From Stictocephala bisonia (lineage: Eukaryota > Arthropoda > Insecta > Hemiptera > Membracidae), in the NCBI GenBank assembly GCA_035578905.1, contig JAQJVL010000304.1, forward strand, positions 554,501 to 618,500: a stretch of 64,000 bases of DNA, written 5' to 3'. Positions 1 to 10,496 of the stretch are shown here, piece after piece. The notes beneath the pieces are model-generated. The model was given only the letters and a program-made list of their open reading frames with translations. It ran no database searches and was not told where the DNA came from. Each line of letters starts with the position of its first letter. Position 1 is the first letter of the stretch. Made by a program: the position numbers and the translations under genes.

Positions 1-2470
1 ATGGGAAAGGGAAGATACAACTACTATAAATGTAAGTAGGTGATTGTAAATATTAAGTTATATAGTGGTAGAGTGAAATTAAAACTAGGATTAAATTATT
101 AGTGATTGCGCAATGTTCTCTATTCACGGGGGGATTGACTGATCTTCAATCAAAAGGTGAAGAAGGCTTTGTGAATGAAAAAAAATAGTTGTGAAAGCTG
201 AAATCATACTTGCAAAGAGATAATGACATTATAACAACAGTATAAAAGTACATGGTATTAAATATTTTATTTTGCATTATGGAAGTTCTTTTTCTCTTTT
301 CATTCTGTCTTTAGAATTTGGGTGGATATGTACAACGGTAAAAATATATAAAGTGATATTTCATAAGTCAATTTAAAGTATTAAAATAAATACAATTTTT
401 AATAAATAATAGTGAGCATTGCGTTAGTTTAAATAGAAAGCATAAAAAAGGTACACATTCCTTTGCAAACTATGCAAGTAGTCTCCAAAGTTAATATTAA
501 CTTTGGTGACAATTGTCAAGTAAATATTCACGAAATTCTAAAAGTAACTATACGCAGAAATAAATTTAAAAAAATCCTAATTAACAGTATTATCACAAAT
601 TCAAAGAGCAGGAAGATGTATATATGGGCCTGAACCGTGATAGGAGTTCATTCAGTATTCATATGTGATTTGGGATGTTCTGTATTCCAAATGCCTACAT
701 AATACAATTATGTCATGTATGATTGAGTAGAACAATGGATTTAATTAGTAACTTCAAAATACTTTTGTGTAGATATTCAGTTTAATGGCATTTAATAACG
801 AATAATATATAAAAAATAATTATACGAACCTAGCCTAATTAACGAACAGTAGAATAAAATATATTTAAATGTTTTGTACTATATTATATAAATAATGATT
901 TAATATACTGCAAAGCTTAATTACCTTGTAAGGGTTTTTGGTTTATATTCTTTTTTTTACGTTCACTGCACCTGATAGTAAAAAAGTCTAAATAATACAG
1001 ACTTAATCATAAATATAGAATACTTTATTTTCATTATTTACCAACAAATATTTTGTATACGCAACATGACTCACTGCTGTAATTAAGTATAAAAAGATAA
1101 TAATATAACACTACCATCTATTTTATATGTAATTTGTTTATTCTTCGGACCTGCGGGAGATTGTTGTTCTTGTTCAAAACTGATAAATAATTAGATTTTT
1201 TTATTTAATTCACAACTTATACAGTATTTGTCCAAATATCAGTAAGTGTTGCATATTATTTAGTGTTACCTATTGGTTGATAAGTTACCCTAGTAAATTT
1301 TGGAATTCGCTCAAAACCTCAACAAAATAACTAAATATAAAAATGATAGGTAAAAAAATGGGTAGAGTGAGATTTGTAGAATATGATAAAAAAGTGAGCT
1401 ATTTGGAATATATTTCAAATGTAATAAAACCTTAACTGATGATTCCCTCTCTAAGATGATTCAATTTATGAGTAGTTAAACACTGTGATAATCCTATTGC
1501 ATGGCTTGTTGCCCACTGATTTAAACGACATGATATTGTTCATTTACCTACAATCTTAATTTATGATACTAAAGAGAGTTACTAAAAGCATTATTAACAT
1601 TTTTAATTATACTAATAATCAATAGCATATTCTTGTTGGAGCATAAGATACTTATATTAGAAAAACTTAACTCCAAACTTTCCCATAGTAAAAACTACAG
1701 TATTTAATATATTTCAAAAGTTTTCAAAGTCTGCTTTATCATTGTCTTTGACCATTTAATATGGAGTACAACTCATTTTAGCACATCAAGTATTTGCTTA
1801 ATTAAAATAATATCATGCTAAAAAAATATTTTTTATACTATATTTAGTTACCATTAAAATGCATACAAATCAATTGGACTTTAATCTCATCCAATACGTC
1901 ATATCCCTAACCATACATATTATCCACCCCCCATAAACATATTCCATGCACATTCATTGTTACTGATCAACCCACCTATACACTCACAGTGATTCTGATC
2001 CACCCACCCACTCATGCACATACAGTGGTGGGTGGGTGATGATGACGGTACAGTGATTCCTCTTTCCAATGACCACGTCTTTTTCCTATCCATTTTTAAT
2101 AATGGAATGCATCAAGTCTTGACAGAAATGTAACACGAGACTAGCCCCCTATTTTAAACAAATATGGGTTAATATTTTAACTAATATTCCATTTATTATA
2201 GGCAAATAAAAACACAGTAAACTATGTAGTTCTCTTGTCTTCATAATATACACAATCAATTTAACAACCCCCTCATTCACCACTAGACACACTACCAATA
2301 CGACACCTAACAAATATAAAGATATATTAATAGTGCATTTAATAAAGAAGATAATTTTAAAGTTAGTTGAATAGCTTTGAAGGAATCCTAAGTTTCCGAA
2401 CTAGAGATAAAGCCCACATAGCGTAGTCTGGAGAAACTCTGCAACTACAACAATAATTAGTTTTGTCATC
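1..2470. other. AT-rich intergenic DNA, no gene seen
   Basis: Both strands are rich in stops and I see no convincing coding stretch, RNA gene or element boundary. The only structured part is a degenerate minisatellite-like patch near 1940-2052, listed separately. Confidence 0.5.
1940..2052. repeat. Degenerate GGGTGGGTG minisatellite patch
   Basis: CCCACCCACTCATGCACATA is followed by GTGGTGGGTGGGTGATGATG, so C-rich and G-rich blocks of the same motif face each other. The wording (CCCACC, CATGCACATAC, GGTGGGTGGG) resembles units of the large array at 13150-13832. It looks like a decayed, partly inverted relative. Confidence 0.4.
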
Positions 2471-2560
2471 TCAATATGTCTTGATTATATAATAATTATA
2501 ATAGCAATAAAATATTACTGCTAAGATTCTAAACAATATGGTAAGACATTTAAAAAAGAA

Positions 2561-2563
<3 letters not shown>

Positions 2564-2608
<45 letters not shown>

Positions 2609-2622
2609 GACTAGTCTATGGA

Positions 2623-2682
<60 letters not shown>
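2564..2682. repeat. (TA)n microsatellite split by a 20-bp palindromic spacer
   Basis: Pure TA repeats run from 2564 to 2605 and again from 2625 to 2682. They are separated by GTGGACTAGTCTATGGACTA, which contains the palindrome GACTAGTC. The IYIYIY reading frames across it are translation artefacts. Confidence 0.9.
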
Positions 2683-2684
<2 letters not shown>

Positions 2685-4608
2685 TTAGTCCCTTTACATA
2701 GAGAATTATTATTTATCACTATTTACCTTTGTTGGATTTTAAACCATAAATTGTCTTTAAGCCAACGATAAATTGGTTAACCATTTTTATGGAAGAAACA
2801 TGAATTAACAAAAATAGCCGATTATTTTGTTCCTGATAAAAATTCGTATATCATAGCAGCCAAATATAAAAGAAAGGTTTCCACTATCGTGTTTATTGTA
2901 ATCTGAATAACATTTTATCAGCGATATTTATAATCATTGACAACCTTACGTAACATAATATGATTGTTTTTGCTCTAAGTTTCAACCACTACTACACTTT
3001 GTCTGTTTATTTATTATGCTTACAATACTGTTGTAATGCTACCACTGTTTGAAACGCCCGAAGTAAAAATGTTTCCAAAATATTTGTCCTATTGACGTTA
3101 TAAATAATGTTTTAGGATGAACCTTTGAGTCACACTAGAAGCTTTAAGCATTTTCAACATAAACACAAAGTATATCTGATTTCATTAACGAAATGGGCTA
3201 ACAAAATAAAAGAGATTAACTTGTTTATTTGAGAAATTTACTCCCTGACTAGTAACTCTAACTGGCACTTTACGTACTAGATTTTGCTAACGATGTTGAA
3301 ATAAAAATGAGTCTTTCAATCAGGTACAAGAACCTTTATTAGAATAATCCTAACGTTTTTTATTTAAAATTATTGAAAAACTGACACAAGTCAAGTTACT
3401 AAATCAGATAAAACGTTACCTATATAGTTTCTTATTGGTTTCTATACACAAACTTATACATACAATGTCGTATCTAAGGACGGTTAATTATGTTTAGGTA
3501 ATAAACCAAGTGTGTTTCAATGGTCCTTATATTCGTCATGTATGTCCAATCATATATGACAGTTTAAATTACAGTCAAATGTGGATTTAAGGTTTATTTT
3601 GTACAACACTATAGGACATTGCATTTCATCAATAATTCTATGACGTTCCCTATATTTAATTTACAACAATACCAACGAAAACCTATCCTGGATAGTGTGT
3701 TAAATTTAGTTGTACACTAATAAATCTCTTTAAATAATGTGGATTGTTAAATAATAAATATTTACTAAATTATGTACATTTTTAGTTCCATTATTTTTAA
3801 GCTTACTTCTCCCGATTGGTTTATTTTAACTAAACTTTAAACACTTAAAGAGACAACTTCTCCAATATAATCTTGATCGTGTAGGGGAAAGAACTGAGTG
3901 TCAAACTTGTCACAGTTAGCTAAAAATCAGACCAACACGTAAAGCTGTAAGTCCCATAGTTGCCCTGGCTATTGGGATATTAATACATATTCCTTTTTGA
4001 GCTATGTCGAACTCAGATAGTAACAATAACTACACTGTTCCATCTTCACTCATTACACCTATACACCCCTCATATTCGCTCATACGATCGACGTATTGGA
4101 AATGAATAATGAATAATAATAATAATAATTGAGATTAAGCAGAATTAATTTGCGTAAATGATTATCAGTAAACATCTTTTTGCCTGAAAAAAAAATAATT
4201 TTACACTCTCAGATGTAGTATTTAACATAGACTTTAATATAGTTACAGAACGAAGTTTGTGACACAACAATTGGTTTGACGTTCATACTTGTTGTTTATG
4301 CTAATTATTAGTTAATATAATGATTCTAATTACGCTACCTAGTGAAATAAGTTCTGAAGGTTGTATCAAACTTATCACAATGGGTTTATGAATGATGTGA
4401 TGGCAGTGGTGATATCAAGCATTCCGGTCACATTTAATACTTTATTTAACGGGTTGGAATTCTTTAGATTCGCTAGTGTAACATAAATTAAAATAACTAT
4501 TACATGTTTAAATGCTCAGTAAAAGAGATGTGATAAAATCAAAGCATTAACTAGGAAAATGTTGCAAAACTCCAACAGTCATATATTAATATATACAATA
4601 AAACTATA
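2683..4608. other. AT-rich intergenic DNA, no gene seen
   Basis: No open frame of note, no tRNA-like fold and no element terminus recognised. A short TAA/AAT run lies near 4106-4129. Confidence 0.5.
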
Positions 4609-4934
4609 GAGATTATAATAATATATAATAATATAATAATATCTTTATTCATCTCAAAAATTACATATGTACATATAGCTTCTACCACAAAAACATAATA
4701 TAAGTAACAATTACAATAATTAACAACAAATCACATACAGTCAAGTTCAGAACAAACAATTAAATCCGTCTTATACACATAAATATACAATACCAAGTCT
4801 GACCTACAATAGTGAAATGGAAACTTAAAAGAAAATACTTCTGCTGAGAAAATAAAGATGCAAACCTCCAAGGCTAAGCCTGTGTGGAGGAACTCTTAAT
4901 ATTGAAATTTTGTTAATTCTGTTCACCTAACAGT
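4609..4934 (-). mobile_element. 3' end of LINE-A (non-LTR retrotransposon), cut off by the LTR element
   Basis: On the minus strand this reads as a LINE 3' UTR. It is moderately GC-containing around 4870-4900, ends with GAGATGAATAAAG (a poly(A)-signal-like motif) near 4630, and has a tail of TATTAT-type repeats down to about 4609. The minus-strand LINE-A reverse transcriptase lies on the far side of the LTR retrotransposon (12264-13935) with its own 3' UTR running to 11895. I infer that this segment is the displaced 3' end of the same LINE, separated by the 7-kb insertion. The tail and signal are seen; the join is inference. Confidence 0.5.
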
Positions 4935-5372
4935 TGTACCGGGTCTTGGACCGGTACAGTTTCGTTTTTTCGTCGTTGTCTGCCAGGCTGCCTGAATTTC
5001 GCTTTTGCCCTGCGTTTCGTGTACTTGGTAGCCGTTGGCCCAGTTCCGTTTCGTTCCGTGTTCCAGCAGCTTCGGTCAAGTTGGCCTGTCTGTTGACTTG
5101 TTCTTTGCAGCGTTCGTCAAGTCATGGTTGCCGGCTGAGAGACTCCTAAACTCCAGGGTCCTTGAGTGGGACGTTCAGCCCTCAGCCTGCCGTCCGGGGA
5201 AAGTTCAACCTCCTGCACTGCCAGCCTGGCCTGAGGACCATGTCGTAGAACCTAGGTCTCGACTACGCTGCCATCCCTACATCTGGGTGTTGTTCTTCTG
5301 TCCTCAGGTCAGTGTGTTCCAGTTTTTGTTCCCGGCGGCTGAGCTGGGGGGTTTTGATGTGGATTTTTAATT

Positions 5373-5380
5373 TATAAAAG
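5373..5380 (+). promoter_or_regulatory. Candidate TATA box in the 5' LTR
   Basis: TATAAAAG lies at the switch from the GC-rich to the AT-rich half of the LTR and is the best TATA-like word there. No initiator downstream could be fixed with confidence. The same word is in the 3' LTR near 10935. Confidence 0.35.
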
Positions 5381-6193
5381 AAAAACAAAAAAGAAAAGGG
5401 CAGTGAAATATAAGAAAAAAGAAGAAAAAAAAAATCTGTGGAACTTTATGTGGCCTAGGCCTAAAAACCAGAAAAGTGATTTTGCAACACAGCCATGGGG
5501 ACTTAATTATTTTGTTTATTAAAGAGGGAAAAACTTTTAAAATACACAAAGAACGTTCGCTGTTAATATTTATTTATATCTATATTTATTGTTATTTAGT
5601 TTAATTAGTGTATTTGGTTGTTATATTTTTTTAGATTTAATATTTGTTAGGTCCCCATTGTTAAGTTATGTTATTTATTTGTATGTTTAGGCCTAGTGAT
5701 CGTTATTATATTTTTTTATTAAGTGTATAAGGGGGGTTCTGAAGTGAATTTTTACTAGAACGGTACCGGGTTATATTTTTTTTTAAATTGTTTAATTTTT
5801 AATTTTTCACCAAAAGGGGATTATTGTTAACTTTTAATTCGGAGCTGCCCAGGGATTCCGGCTTACTCCCTGGCCCGGTGGAATCATGGGATGTGGGCTG
5901 AATTGCCGGTTTAAGTGTTGTGATCCAAAAGTTTTCTAAATTTTCACTTATTTGGGGCTTAATATTTTTCTTACGTTTTGGGGTGTCTCAGGCTGAACTG
6001 AAGATAGGCCATACAGTTGATTAATTGTTAAATTTTGGTATTTGTAGAGTTTGTGGTATTTATAGCGTTCGTTATTATTGTGTAGTATCTTGGTAATTTT
6101 AGTGTTTGTTATTATTTATTTAAGTGAGAATTTATATTGTGGCCTTCTGCTTTTTTTGTTGTGGCCTTCTGCCTGCCAGTTTGTTTTCTTAAT

Positions 6194-6199
6194 AATAAA
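6194..6199 (+). terminator. Candidate poly(A) signal in the LTR
   Basis: AATAAA lies about 135 bp before the LTR end, a usual place for an R/U5 poly(A) signal. The 3' LTR copy is at about 11757. Its use is inferred from position only. Confidence 0.35.
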
Positions 6200-6333
6200 A
6201 TTAGTTTTGCTCAGCTGCCGAGTGTTATTTTGACCCTCCAACTGCCACCCGTGATCCCATCGCTCGACTTGTCTTGGGCCATTCCCCCAGTTGACACGCT
6301 TTCCAGCTTTGGTGGGGGGGGATGGGTCTCAAT

Positions 6334-6351
6334 TGGTAGCAGAGCGTGGTT
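6334..6351 (+). other. Primer binding site, initiator-Met tRNA type
   Basis: TGGTAGCAGAGCGTGGTT begins two bases after the 5' LTR. From memory, the complement of the metazoan initiator-methionine tRNA 3' end starts TGGTAGCAGAGGATGGTT, so 16 of 18 bases agree with two adjacent mismatches. Its position fixes the LTR end at 6331. Confidence 0.8.
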
Positions 6352-6357
6352 GCCTAT

Positions 6358-6583
6358 AAAAAAAAAAAAAAAAAAAAAAAAAATTTAATTCTTTCTTGGT
6401 TGTTGACGGTAGGTGTTTGCCAGTTAGTAGGCCATGGCTGGCCGACCTACCGTCAAAGGTGTCTTGGTAATACGTAAAGAAAAGAAAAAAATAAATAAAT
6501 AAGGAAACAAATAAATACTTATTTAAAAACAAAAAACAATTAGAAAATAAATAATTTAACTTAGAAAAAAAAAAAAAAAAAAA
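6358..6583 (+). other. Structured leader: two poly(A) tracts around a 12-bp hairpin
   Basis: A 26-base A-run (6358-6383) and a 19-base A-run (6565-6583) flank a perfect 12-bp inverted repeat, TTGACGGTAGGT (6403-6414) with ACCTACCGTCAA (6445-6456). Inside its loop sits a smaller hairpin, GGCCA-TGGC-TGGCC (6430-6443). It lies between the primer site and gag, where retroelements keep leader structures. A packaging or translation role is inference. Confidence 0.6.
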
Positions 6584-6733
6584 CCTAGGCAATCCGCTTG
6601 GTTACTTTGTTGAATGGGTTTCATGGGTGGATTGGAGTGGTCGGCAGTGGCTCGGTAGGCTGAGGGTTTAGTTCGTCTTGGACCCTGGAGTTGTCGTTTT
6701 TTGTGTATATTGTTGAGAATTGTTGCGGTAGAG

Positions 6734-8068
6734 ATGGCCTATCTGCAGAATGTTGCGCTCCTAGTCAAGGAGGAATTAATATTTGAGTTGAGGTCGCGTG
6801 GTGTGACTCCGGAGGGGGATGTTTTGAATCTCCGGAGGTTGCTGCGGGAGCAGTTGTCCGCGGGTACGGCGGTGGATTGGTCTGACCTACTGGAGGTTGG
6901 TGAGGAGTTATTGGTTTGTAAACGTAAGGTGGAAGATTGGGAAGGGGTTTTGGAAGATTTGCAGTTTGAACCTCCAGTGGGTCGTGACCGGGCCTGCCGC
7001 CTTGCACGTTTGGGGCATCTGCTTGCCCGTTTAAGGCTGGTCAACCGGGCACCGGGGTTGGAACCATCGGATAGGGCGTGGATCTTGGAGAGTGTGTCTA
7101 GGCTGGATGAGATTTTTCAGGCACTCTCCGGGTCCACGACTCCTACAAGTCTGGGTCAGCGGCCTATTTTCGCACTGTCGCCTAACGTGTCGAGGCCGCA
7201 GGCTGAGACAACGGCTCTCACTGTGCCTGAGGTTCCTTCTGAGCCTGCAGGCGTTTCTGGTGGGGTTGCTTGTGGTTCGGCTCCAGCTGCCGTTCCGTCT
7301 GCTTCTTTGGGTTCTCCTGCTCTTCTGCAGCTGGGCTACCACAAGCTACCTAACACTCTCACGCCCATGATCCAGAATCTCCCTGTGATCGATGGGATGG
7401 ATCCTGAGGAGCTTCTCAAGTTTCTGGTGGCCTTTCTCAGACTTAGTGAGATGCCCGGCATGCAGGCTGGGGACTTGCTTCGTCTGGTTTTCCCGTATTG
7501 CAGAGGTCCCGTTGGGGAGTTGCTGAGTTCTGTCTTGGCCAGTGATGCCTCGGTGGACTCGTTCCACCGAGAGTTACTTTCGTCATTTCTTCCCATTCGA
7601 CTCAGGGAGAGGATGGTCATGGACAGATTTTATCGGTCGCAGGGTAGGGGCGAGTCTCTGGCAGCCTATGTCTCTTCAGTCAAGGAAGCTCGTCAAGCGT
7701 TGCGCCTCACCCTTTCTGAAGCTGACACCGTTCGTGTCATCCTGGATGGCATTTCTCCCGAAGAACGGTGCAGATTGGTTTTTGCTGGTGTTCCTTCGAC
7801 TTTTCGGGAGCTGCATCAGCTGTGCATTGTTTCGCGCAGCGTGCAGTTCTCAGACCAGCAAGGGAGGGATTCTGAGAGTCATCGTGCTCTCCCCACCCGT
7901 CGACCGGCTATGTCTGTAGGTGTGAGTCAGCCAGTGGAGGGTCGGGGTTCTCGGCCTCCGGTTGTGTGCTTTGCTTGTGGCCAACCTGGTCACATTCGAC
8001 GTGACTGTCCACGTGCTCGAGGTCGTGGGGCGGGAAACGCTCAGCGCGGGGGGTTGCCTCCACAGTAG
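6734..8068 (+). CDS. gag: Gag polyprotein of the LTR retrotransposon
   Basis: A 444-codon open frame beginning MAYLQNVALLVKEELIF. I chose the ATG at 6734 because the frame upstream has no other ATG. Gag forms the particle that packages element RNA. The N-terminus carries a helical stretch (about residues 10-45, ELRSRGVTPEG...LRRLLREQL). Residues about 200-390 read like a retrotransposon capsid, including DRFYRSQGRGESLAAYVSSV. A CCHC zinc knuckle lies at residues 412-425 (CFACGQPGHIRRDC, C-x2-C-x4-H-x4-C) and should bind RNA. The 3' end overlaps the pol frame from 8005, and the stop at 8066 sits inside the frameshift hairpin. No internal stop or frameshift is seen, so this Gag looks functional. 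Long antisense frames here are shadows. Confidence 0.9.
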   Translation: MAYLQNVALLVKEELIFELRSRGVTPEGDVLNLRRLLREQLSAGTAVDWSDLLEVGEELLVCKRKVEDWEGVLEDLQFEPPVGRDRACRLARLGHLLARLRLVNRAPGLEPSDRAWILESVSRLDEIFQALSGSTTPTSLGQRPIFALSPNVSRPQAETTALTVPEVPSEPAGVSGGVACGSAPAAVPSASLGSPALLQLGYHKLPNTLTPMIQNLPVIDGMDPEELLKFLVAFLRLSEMPGMQAGDLLRLVFPYCRGPVGELLSSVLASDASVDSFHRELLSSFLPIRLRERMVMDRFYRSQGRGESLAAYVSSVKEARQALRLTLSEADTVRVILDGISPEERCRLVFAGVPSTFRELHQLCIVSRSVQFSDQQGRDSESHRALPTRRPAMSVGVSQPVEGRGSRPPVVCFACGQPGHIRRDCPRARGRGAGNAQRGGLPPQ

Positions 8069-8079
8069 CTCCCCGCGTT
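8032..8079 (+). promoter_or_regulatory. Programmed -1 frameshift signal (gag to pol)
   Basis: The heptamer GGGAAAC (8032-8038) lies in exact phase with gag: codons GGA (8033) and AAC (8036) can re-pair as GGG and AAA. Downstream, 8043-8057 pairs with 8065-8079 as a 15-bp stem including G-U pairs. Its core is CGCGGGG (8045-8051) with CCCCGCG (8071-8077), and the loop is 7 nt. The spacer to the GC core is 6 nt. The pol frame is -1 relative to gag and open from 8005, so a slip here makes Gag-Pol. Confidence 0.85.
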
Positions 8080-9342
8080 GTTGCGACTGACCGTGGCCAT
8101 TTGCCTCTGACACGTGCCCATAGCAGGAGTGTCGGGGATTTTTCGGGCCTTGCTGGCATGGCTTCCCTGGGACTTAGTGCGGTCACCTCGGTGTGTCCTG
8201 GCGTTTTTGTATCTTTTGGTGGTACGGTGTGTCGAGCCCTTCTTGATTCTGGTTCGGCATGCTGTATCATCAGCCTTTCTCTTTTTGAGTCCCTTGACGC
8301 CTTAGGACTTGTCAGGCACACCGAGCCTTCTTCTATTACTTGCTGGACGGCATCCCAAACTCCTCTACCCATACTTCTAAAGGCGTCATTACATTTTAAA
8401 ATTGAAGGATTTTCCTGGAGGTGGGGTTTTCTTGTTGCCAAGGACCTGGCGGTTTCTTGTATCCTAGGGGCAGACTTTATTTCTAAGAGTGGTATGGTGC
8501 TTGACCTCCAGAAGCGCCAGATATTTTTCAAGTTTAATCGGCGAGTTTTGGTGCCTCTAGTAGGTGATTCTGACTGCCCTCCTGCAGTCAGAGAGGTGGG
8601 TTGTGAGCCCGAACAACCCAAGGTGGATCCGGTTGGTCATCTCCCCCCTGAGCAGGCGGAGTCCATTCGGAGGCTGTGTTTGCGGTTTCCTGATGTGCTT
8701 ACGCCGGAGCTTGGGGTCACTTCTCTTCTGGAGTATGAGATCCACCTCACCGATTCTCAGCCAGTTAGAAGTCATCCGTACAAACTTGCTCCCCCAAAGA
8801 TGGAGGTTATGAGGGCTATGATTGAGGATCTTCTGAGCAAGGGGGTGATTGAACCGTCTCGTTCCGCTTATGCCAGTCCAGCTTTTCTTGTGCCCAAGCC
8901 TAATGGTAAGTCTAGGCTTGTGATGGATTATCGGAGGCTCAACGCTAAGGTCGCTATTGACTCGGTACCTCTGCCTGATTTGCATTCTGCGTTTGATTGG
9001 TTCGGTAAGGCTAAGTTTTTCAGTGTGTTTGATTTGAACCAGGACTACCATCAGATTCCATTGAAGAAGGAATCACGGCCCATGACTAGCTTCTGTGTTC
9101 CCTGGAATCTCTATCAGTTCACTAGGGTTCCTATGGGTCTTGCTGTGGGTGCCCAGACTCTTACTCGTCTGCTTGATTCCATCTTCCATGATGTGAAGTT
9201 CAAGTTTGTTTTCAATTACCTGGACGATCTTCTTGTCTACAGTGAGACTTTCGGGGAACACATGCAACATCTGGAAGGGCATGGACCGGGATGTTGCTGG
9301 CAGAGTGCGGGCTTGTCACCTGTGCTCTCTCAGCAAGCCTAG
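8038..9342 (+). pseudogene. pol: Pol, protease and reverse transcriptase part, truncated by deletion
   Basis: Read after the -1 shift at 8038; there is no separate ATG. An aspartic protease motif, LLDSGSACCIIS, lies at 8239-8274 with the catalytic DSG at 8245-8253. RT follows: PAFLVPKPNGKSRLVMDYRR (near 8880), FSVFDLNQDYHQIPL with the first catalytic Asp (near 9020), the fingers-palm segment QFTRVPMGL (near 9116), and the YLDD active site at 9217-9228. Soon after YLDD the frame reads FGEHMQHLEG and runs into integrase sequence in the wrong frame, stopping at 9342. The RT thumb, connection and RNase H are absent. The catalytic residues present look sound, so the break is the deletion, not general decay. 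Confidence 0.88.
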
Positions 9343-10270
9343 TCAGAATGCAAGGTTAGGGTTGTTATCTTCTGAGGTGGCCGAGCGTCCTTTTGAGAAG
9401 GTGTTCATCGACTACGTGGGTCCTTTTCCCCGTAGCAAGTCAGGTAGCTCCTACCTACTTGTTTGTGTGGATGCTTTCTCGAAGTTCGTTTGGCTTTTCC
9501 CACTTCGGAGTGCCACGGCTAAGCTCACCATCCGTGCTCTCCAGTCCCAACTCTTCCAGCACTTTGGTGTGCCTTCCACTCTTGTGTCCGACAACGGTAG
9601 CCAGTTTACCTCACACGAGTATCGTAGGTTCTGTTTTGGCAATGGTATCAGGCATGTGACTACCTCTCCTTATTACCCACAGCCTTCTCATGCAGAGCGG
9701 TTCAACCGCAATCTTCGGTCTGCCCTTATTACTTTCCATGCTGAGAAGCAGAACACCTGGGATGAGAGTCTCTCTTGGCTCCAGCTTGCTTTTAATTCTT
9801 CCAAGCATGAGAGTCACAATGCCACTCCCTTCGAAATTCTACATGGCTACCCTCCTAACAACCCTTTGTCCAACTTGTGGAGGCTAGAGGATCTTCTACC
9901 TACGCCAGGTGCCACTGACGTAGTGTCCACGTGGCGGGCTGCTCGGCGCAACCTGCTACGTGCTAGAGAGAGAGTGAGGAGGAGGTATAATAGGGGTCGT
10001 ACTCCTAACCCTTTTCAGGTTGGAGATCTGGTTCTTTGTCAGGCTCACCCGGTCAGTTCGGCCGCGGAACGAAGAGCTGCAAAGTTGTGCTATCGGTGGT
10101 CTGGTCCCCACCGCATCGACAGGTTTTTGTCACCGGTGACGGCTCTGCTGGTTGATCCCCAGTCAGGCAGGGTGTTTAGGAAAGCCCATGTGTCCCAGCT
10201 TAAGGCTTTCCGGGGAACGGTTGGTCCAGGAGTGGGTGTTCCTGGGGGTTTCTTGGGGCAAAGAGATTGA
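9272..10270 (+). pseudogene. pol: Integrase, N-terminally truncated by the same deletion
   Basis: A frame shifted relative to RT resumes at WKGMDRDVAGRVRACHLC, the end of the integrase HHCC zinc domain. The Cys pair is present but the His pair is lost. The catalytic core is complete: Asp at 9410 (FIDYVGPF), Asp at 9590 (VSDNGSQF) and Glu at 9695 (HAERFNRN), giving D-59-D-35-E. The C-terminus has WSGPHRIDRF and KAHVSQLKAF, like the GPY/F-type module of Ty3/gypsy integrases, and no chromodomain follows. The stop is at 10268. The core is well preserved, which fits a recent deletion. Integrase would act in the nucleus to join element DNA to host DNA, but this copy has no translation start of its own. 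Confidence 0.88.
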
Positions 10271-10486
10271 TCACCTCTGCGCCCTAGGTGGCTGTTCTGA
10301 GAGAGTCTTCATTCTCGCTTTTCTTGTCGGGCCCGACAGTCAGGGTAGTTTGCTCCCTGTTCGAGGGGTTTCCCCTCTTAGGTTCTCTTGGACGTCCTTG
10401 GAACACCACTCTTCGGAGGTCTTCGTCTTCTCTTGGTTCCCTGAGGTACCGAGGTTTCTCCCCTGCCTGGGTGTGTTGAGGTTTGC

Positions 10487-10495
10487 AGAGGGAGG
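10487..10495 (+). other. Polypurine tract before the 3' LTR
   Basis: AGAGGGAGG ends one base before the 3' LTR, the expected plus-strand primer site. The 216 bp between the integrase stop and this tract hold no recognisable gene. Confidence 0.75.
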
Positions 10496-10496
10496 T

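Larger units (their letters stand above)
4935..6331 (+). repeat. 5' LTR
   Basis: Starts TGTACCGG and ends GGGTCTCA, and repeats at 10497-11894 with offset 5562. The first 24 bases hold a perfect 8-bp inverted repeat (TGTACCGG, 8-nt loop, CCGGTACA). The first half is GC-rich and the second AT-rich with T- and A-runs. Short open frames at 4934-5370 recur identically in the 3' LTR and are not genes. Confidence 0.95.

Noticed and set aside
2471..2771. Open frames rich in IYIYIY on both strands
   Set aside because: They are direct translations of the TA microsatellite.
4934..5370. Two overlapping frames of 71 and 111 codons, identical at 10496-10932
   Set aside because: They lie in the two LTR copies and have no motif; their identity reflects LTR duplication, not gene conservation.
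7908..8621. 237-codon antisense frame across gag-pol
   Set aside because: It is the complement of well-supported gag and protease coding sequence and shows no motif.
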